DNA from: Alviniconcha marisindica
Lineage: Eukaryota; Mollusca; Gastropoda; Provannidae
Assembly: GCA_018857735.1 (NCBI GenBank)
Contig: JABMCL010003845.1
Span: 100,001 to 164,000, forward strand
Reading direction: 5' to 3'
DNA length: 64,000 bases
Below, in pieces: positions 59,130-64,000 of the stretch (position 1 is its first letter; each line of letters opens with the position of its first letter). The translations under genes and the position numbers were made by a program. Under the pieces are notes generated by a model. It made no database searches, was not told the DNA's origin, and worked only from the letters and a program-made list of their open reading frames with translations.

Positions 59130-59725
59130 AAAACGGACCACACTGCCAAGTTGACAAACTCACGTTAAACAGAAAACGGTGACATTAACTGAATCATACT
59201 TCCTCCTTTTCTCCTCCAGTGCAACCTGTCGAGTATACAAACCTGACGTTAGACAGAAAACAGTGACATTAACTGAATCATACTTCCACCTTTTCTCCTC
59301 TGCGCACCATGCCAAGGTTACAAACTTGACATTAAACAGAAAATGGTGACATTAACTGAATCACAACTCCACCTTTTCTCCTCCAGCACACCTTGTCGAG
59401 TCTACAAATTTGACATTAAACAGAAAACGACCACATTAACTGAATCATCCTTCCACCTTTCCTCCTCCAGTGCAACTTGTTGAGTTTACAAACTCGATGT
59501 TGAACAAAACGGTGACATTAACTGAACCACAACTCCACCTTTTCTCCTCCAGTGCAACTTGTTGAGTTTACAAACTCGACGTTGAACAAAACGGTGACAT
59601 TAACTGAACCACAACTCCACCTTTTCTCCTCCAGTGCAACTTGTTGAGTTTACAAACTCGACGTTGAACAAAACGGTGACATTAACTGAACCACAACTCC
59701 ACCTTTTCTCCTCCAGTGCAACACT
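59130..59725. repeat. Minisatellite, about 81-bp unit, about seven copies
   Basis: Units share AAACGGTGACATTAACTGAA, CCACCTTTTCTCCTCCAG and TGCAACTTGTTGAGTTTAC. The last three copies are nearly identical. On the plus strand each unit contains a good-looking splice-acceptor motif (CTTTTCTCCTCCAG), but no exon is linked to it. Confidence 0.88.
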
Positions 59726-60066
59726 AGCGAGGAGTGCAGCAGTCAAGCAATGCCAGGGAAATAAAGACTGGCATGAAACTGTCAACAGTGACTGTTTCGT
59801 CTGTGAGTTAGTACCTGGACTTTAACATCCTGTCAGTGGCAAACGGTCACACAAGGATGAAATCTGCCTGAGGTGTGTCTGTGAAAAGTGTTTCTGGGTT
59901 GGCAGGCAAGGGGCTGGGTGGCTTGGGTTTTCAATCCATGGGCACATGTATGAAGAGCAGAGGAGCTACTAACACTTGCACTGTTGCAGACATGGATGAT
60001 TAAGGGCACTTACTGGTGGAATTTTCAATCTGAGACATCCAGCTTGTTGGTGAGTGGAAAGAGAGA

Positions 60067-60200
60067 ATGTGTGTGTGTGTGAGCATGCTCAAGTGTGCGT
60101 GTGTGTGTATGTATGTGGGTGCGCGCACCTGTGCAAATGTGTGTATGTGTGTGCGCATGCTTGTGTGCGTGTGTGTGTGCGCGTTTGTGTGTGTATTAGT
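60067..60200 (+). repeat. Degenerate (GT)n tract
   Basis: GT with GC, AT and CA interruptions, just downstream of the BOP1 stop. Confidence 0.85.
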
Positions 60201-60210
60201 GAAGCAGATG

Positions 60211-60290
60211 CGGAGCGTTGATCGAGACCAGAGTTGGATGGCCCTGTCAGCACCATCAGAAAAGAGCCAGGGCTATGTGAATGAGGAAGA
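60211..60290 (-). pseudogene. BOP1: Tandem partial duplicate of the BOP1 last exon
   Basis: 60211-60288 repeats 60297-60375 with substitutions. Both contain GAGCGTTGATC, TGTCAGCACCA, AGAAAA and GCCAGGGCT. The genuine copy holds the BOP1 stop codon. The duplicate lies just beyond it and is probably non-coding. Confidence 0.65.
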
Positions 60291-60303
60291 CACAGAGCGT
60301 TGA

Positions 60304-60457
60304 TCAAGAGTAGAGACGGATGGTACTGTCAGCACCAGCAGAAAAAAGCCAGGGCTGCGTAGGGTGGAACTTGCAGTCCATGACGCCCAGCCTGTTGGTG
60401 ATCTTGTGTCCTCGCAGCACCTTCACCGGCACGATCAGCGGGTTCTGCAGCAGGTCA
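60304..60457 (-). CDS. BOP1: BOP1 terminal exon
   Basis: Acceptor GCTTGTTGCAG. It encodes [20 protein letters not shown] through the final blade to TGA at 60304-60306. It is flanked on the intron side by a 46-bp minisatellite and on the 3' side by a partial duplicate of itself. Confidence 0.95.
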
Positions 60458-62825
60458 CTGCAACAAGCATTGTTTCCCAAATTAACTGATTTCAACAGCA
60501 CACCTGCAACACACACTGTTTTCCAAATTAACTAATGGTAACAGCGCATCTGCACCATACATTGTTTTCCAAATTAACTGATGGTAACAGCGCACCTGCA
60601 ACATACATTGTTTTCCAAATTAACTAATTTCAACAGCACACTTGCACCATACATTGTTTCCCAAATTAACTGATGGTAACAGCACACCTGCAACATACAT
60701 TAATTCCCAAATCAACTGATGGTAACAGCACACCTGCAACATACATTAATTCCCAAATTAACTGATGGTAACAGCACACCTGCACCATACATTGTTTTCC
60801 AAATTAACTGAGGGTAACACTACACCTGCACCATACATTAATTCCCAAATTAACTGATGGTAACACTACACCTGCACCATACATTAATTCCCAAATTAAC
60901 TGATGGTAACACTACACCTGCACCGTACATTAATTCCCAAATTAACTGATGCTAACAGCACACCTGCACCATGCATTGTTTCCCAAATTAACTAGTGGTA
61001 ACAGCACACCTGCATAGTAAAGGTACTCCTAAACACCAGGTGTAAACAGGCAAGAGACAAGCATGTTGGACAGCACACACCTCACACAGCACACACCTCA
61101 CTGCACACACCACACAGGCTTCAAAGTTCACAACCCCAAGGTTCTTGAAACTGATTTCAAAGACAGGCTAAATGTACTTTCAAATCGTCATTAATGCTAC
61201 ACAGCATTTCCCGATTAACAGCTACCTACAATTTCACGTAATCAGACGCAACAGAAGAGTACTCCTCTCACCTGTACACTCTGCCGTGACACACTATGAC
61301 CGAACCATCATCAGAGGCGGAAGCGAACAGCGGATACTTCCGATGGTAGCAGACCTGTCTCACCGCTCTCTTGTGGTGTCTGCAACAACAGAAAAATGAC
61401 ATTAAAGCAGTGTAACAGTTTTAAAAACTCCTCTAGTCACCCATAAGAGCTCAGGCACAATTTAAAGGGACATGCATCTAATTTAGTTCAACTGCATTCT
61501 GATGATGATGGTGCAGCTTAATGTCCTCGGATGTTGGGCTGACGGACAACTACTGCGTTCTGGCACCACTTCCCTTTTAATATATTTTTCTGTTTTGTTG
61601 TTGTAGCCTTACCCAGCTTAACACTCTGGGGGGTACCTGCTTGCCACAACAAAAAATTTGTCGTGACAAACACATGTTTGTCACAGCAAACATACTTTTG
61701 ACACAAGAAAAGATGTGTTTTGTCACGACAAACACATGCCACCTGCAGGTCTTGCTGGATTTGATGGACAGCTACGTGTAAAATGCAACATCAGCAACAC
61801 CTACACCTTGCATAGTCATGGAGCCAAACACACTGGGCAGTTCAGCAAAGCTGGTTTGCAAGTGTGAATGCCCTTTGTGATCTTTCGCGTAATAAGTCAT
61901 GAAAAGTCACAGCTGCCACTTTGGGGCCGATTTCTGAGTAGGCTTTGGTTCACTCTGTGTATAACAGTGGAAGTTGAACCTAGAACTGCGAAGCAGTAAA
62001 AATGCCATTACTGCTGCGTTTGCAAAAATTACAGGTGAGAGGTGATGGAGAATGGAAAAAAAGTGTCTTTACATCGATTTTTGGCTGACCATAAGATCGC
62101 AAGTTCGTGGAAAAAATCTGTTTTTTTGCATCCTATAGCACAAGCTTTTTGCCAGACACATTTTGACTACAGGGCTTCAAAAATACCTTTACAGTTGGCA
62201 CTGTAAACTTTGCGAATTCACTGTCACCGCCTTCCATTGTGAAGAAAGTACACACCGGAGGCAAAAACAGCCAAGGGACTTAAGTGATGCCGGGTAAAAC
62301 TCAAGGAAGTTGACAACCCCGCTTGACCCGCCCAATAAGGACACACAACACTCACCTGAGGGTCTGGTAGGGCTTGGTGGACAGCTCCAGGTCAAACCAG
62401 CTTGTGCGGCAGTCAAAACTTCCGATTATCACATTTTCTCCTGGACCGACAAAAAAGTAAAAAATATTTTGTGTTCATAATGTAAAACAGAATGAAGCAT
62501 AAACAGCTTGGGCAGAGCAAACAAAGGTAACTCATAGCACTCTGCTGTGTCCGTTGTATTATGTGTGATGTTTGCTAAATGCTATTATTATTAACTGACC
62601 CTATTTGTTAACCATTTTTTTGCAAAACAAAAACAAAACAAAACAACAACAACAACTACAAAAATGACATGGTCATTTGAATTTCTGTTTAAATTGGTAA
62701 ATTATTTAATGCAACCTTAAATAGAACAAGAAAAAATATTAAGAGTGACACATTCAAATCAAACAAAAATAATCAGCATATAATGATATATGCTGGTATT
62801 ATATGTGCTGGTGGATACACACACG

Positions 62826-62906
<81 letters not shown>

Positions 62907-63226
62907 ATGCACAAAGGGAGAGACAGCCAAGACAACAGAAGAGAAGAGAGAGCTGAGAGAAGATAAAACGAGACGAAAGAGATACAGTCAGCAAAGAGAA
63001 CAGAAGAGTAGAGAAGAGGAAAGAAGAGAGAGAATGAGAGTGAAGAGAAAAGTAAAGAGAAACAGAGAGTGAAGAGAACTGATGAGTAGAGAAGAGAAGA
63101 AAAGAGAGAGAGCGAAGACAAAACAGAGACAGAGAGTGAAGAGAATAGAAGAGTAGATATTAGAAGAAAAGTAGAAAAGAAACGAGAACAGAACAGAAGA
63201 GCAGAGAAGAGGAGGAGAGAGAGAGA

Positions 63227-63295
<69 letters not shown>

Positions 63296-63876
63296 AGAGA
63301 GAGAGAAAGAGAGAAGAGAGAGAGAGAGGTTACCTCCTGGGTGTATGTCGATGCTGGACACCCATTTACAGTTGGTCTGCAGCTTCTTCACCAGCTGCTG
63401 TTTCAGTAGATTGTACTTCCGCACAAAGCGCTGAGTCTGGGGGCAAAACCAGCATGACACTGTCAGACCATGGGCACGCGCACACACACACACACACACG
63501 TTTGTTGTTTCTTGTTAAAGGGGCTGAAAGAGTGAGGGCAGCAGTTCAGGTTTATATGTGTAATTACGGACAGCAATTTATTCTCACTTTTAAGCAAAAT
63601 GACAAAAATTAGAGATAATTATAAAAATGAGGAACTGTAATACATGCAGGCACATGTATGCAAATGCTTATGCGCATGCACCCCCCTCCCCCCCCCCCCC
63701 CCCCCCCACACACATACATAGATATTATCTGAATGCATGCATACACACATGCACCCCCCACTCCCCCCCCCAAAGATCTGGACAAAGAAATCTCTTCTTA
63801 CCGCCACAAAAAGCATGGGTCGGACAGGATCAAAACTGACACACTGCACCCAGCCCCTGGATTTGGAGAAGGGACT
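60304..63876 (-). CDS. BOP1: BOP1 (Erb1) ribosome-biogenesis WD40 protein, C-terminal part, five exons
   Basis: BOP1/Erb1, with PES1/Nop7 and WDR12/Ytm1, forms the PeBoW complex needed in the nucleolus for 27S/32S pre-rRNA processing and 60S assembly. Exons in transcript order are 63876-63802, 63436-63334, 62440-62356, 61379-61272 and 60457-60304. Phases match and the sum is 525 nt (174 residues plus stop). Diagnostic blocks, by recollection of animal BOP1, are [84 protein letters not shown] and [13 protein letters not shown]. These are the last WD40 blades. The BOP1NT domain and first blades lie beyond the right edge of the window. The identification is firm. Confidence 0.95.
60460..61015. 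repeat. Minisatellite at BOP1 terminal-exon acceptor, about 46-bp unit, about 12 copies
   Basis: Plus-strand units share TTCCCAAATTAACTGATGG, TAACAGCACACCTGCAACAT and ACATT. On the coding (minus) strand each unit carries AATGTATGTTGCAG or AATGTATGGTGCAG, resembling the true acceptor AATGCTTGTTGCAG at the array's edge. Confidence 0.88.
61272..61379 (-). CDS. BOP1: BOP1 exon with [11 protein letters not shown] block
   Basis: Acceptor TTTCTGTTGTTGCAG, donor TACAG|GTGAGA, phase 2 in and out. It encodes [20 protein letters not shown] then [13 protein letters not shown]. Confidence 0.93.
61500..61555 (-). repeat. Dispersed repeat fragment, 1135-1280 family
   Basis: A short match to the end of the family (TTAATGTCCTCGGATGT). 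Confidence 0.4.
61625..61745. mobile_element. Partial copy of the palindrome-rich MITE
   Basis: Contains TTTGTCGTGACAAACACATG, TTTGTCACAGCAAACATAC and TTTTGTCACGACAAACACAT, bounded by GCTTGCCAC and ATGCCACCTGC. It holds about four palindromes, against about 19 in the copy at 27668-28104. It lies in the BOP1 intron. Confidence 0.65.
61828..62340 (+). mobile_element. Diverged copy of the THAP-like transposon remnant
   Basis: It matches 30558-31083 along its length (for example TGAATGCCCTTTGTGATCTT, GTGGAAGTTGAACCTAGAAC and CTTCCATTGTGAAGAAAGTA), with substitutions and indels. Its coding segment is interrupted by a TAA after GCGAAGCAG. The inverted ends are weaker than in the first copy. Confidence 0.65.
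62356..62440 (-). CDS. BOP1: BOP1 exon with [10 protein letters not shown] block
   Basis: Acceptor TTTGTCGGTCCAG, donor CTCAG|GTGAGT, phases 1 in and 2 out. It encodes [20 protein letters not shown]. The THAP-like transposon remnant ends about 16 bp from the donor end of this exon. Confidence 0.93.
62825..63327 (+). repeat. (TA)n(GT)n, purine-rich and (GA)n tracts
   Basis: TA at 62829-62884, GT at 62885-62907, irregular GAAGAG-type purine sequence at 62915-63215 and (GA)n at 63216-63327. It fills most of the BOP1 intron between 62440 and 63334. Apparent open frames are artefacts. Confidence 0.92.
63334..63436 (-). CDS. BOP1: BOP1 exon with YNLLKQQL block
   Basis: Acceptor TTTTGCCCCCAG, donor GGAG|GTAACC, exit phase 1. 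It encodes [19 protein letters not shown] and [14 protein letters not shown] long (GA)n tract starts a few bases into the next intron. Confidence 0.93.
63682..63771 (+). repeat. Poly-C and short C-rich repeats
   Basis: A C run of about 27 bases at 63682-63708 and a second C-rich block at about 63755-63771, intronic in BOP1. The remaining 63877-64000 is intron with no feature seen. Confidence 0.85.
63802..63876 (-). CDS. BOP1: BOP1 exon (WD40 blade)
   Basis: 25 codons, phase 0 at both ends; acceptor TTTTTTTCAG, donor GCG|GTAAGA. It encodes [20 protein letters not shown]. An alternative AG two bases on would break the phase. Confidence 0.85.
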
Positions 63877-64000
63877 CTGAAAAAAAGAACAAAACAAAAA
63901 CAATCAGTACATGCAGCCCAAACACAAACCACCTGCAGATTGCGTGTTATAGCATATGTGTACACATCTACCTCAACTCATTTTCAGATATATATATGTC

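Noticed and set aside
62759..63499. A 246-codon minus-strand frame rich in Ser/Leu next to the BOP1 exon
   Set aside because: Only the part encoding [13 protein letters not shown] is real. The rest is translation of purine-rich and (GA)n/(TA)n intron sequence.

Overview
The window looks like nuclear DNA of an invertebrate animal, most likely a mollusc (probably a gastropod). Genes are split by GT-AG introns. Intergenic and intronic DNA is packed with (CA)n/(CT)n microsatellites, minisatellites, tRNA-derived SINEs, MITEs and non-LTR fragments, and the recognisable proteins are animal ones. The species call is inference.

Four protein-coding genes were reconstructed from splice signals, codon phase and family resemblance. 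(1) At 140-10441 (+) lies a Friend-of-GATA (FOG/ZFPM) cofactor, with its N-terminus off the left edge. It has a PR-like domain over three exons, five CCHC fingers plus C2H2 fingers, and a CtBP-type PLDLS motif. (2) At 24052-34244 (-) lies a ten-coding-exon gene for a membrane-anchored FG-GAP beta-propeller protein of 682 residues, resembling end to end a plant FG-GAP repeat protein. (3) At 37722-53965 (+) lies a very large zinc-finger protein: 12 C2H2 fingers over six exons, whose last exon (about 10.8 kb) carries AT-hook motifs, a His-rich hexapeptide repeat and about 2.7 kb of 60-bp coding repeats. Its frame is broken at several 1-nt indels. (4) At 60304-63876 (-) lies the C-terminal WD40 part of BOP1, a ribosome-biogenesis factor, with its 5' part off the right edge.

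Layout: genes 1 and 2 converge across 10.4-24.0 kb, which holds microsatellites, SINEs, MITEs, a broken LINE and a possible solo LTR. Genes 2 and 3 diverge from a shared upstream region at 34.2-37.7 kb. Genes 3 and 4 converge across 54.0-60.3 kb, with two minisatellites and a SINE. The genes show no obvious shared pathway.

The most unusual signal is a set of minisatellites built on splice junctions. In the FOG gene an acceptor plus the first exon bases is repeated about 16 times (1905-3075), a donor about five times (5975-6310), and another acceptor region several times with a relic exon start (6640-6995). A comparable array abuts the acceptor of the last BOP1 exon (60460-61015). A second notable item is a MITE-like element (27668-28104) whose interior is about 19 short palindromes of the form TTTGTCRYGACAAA.
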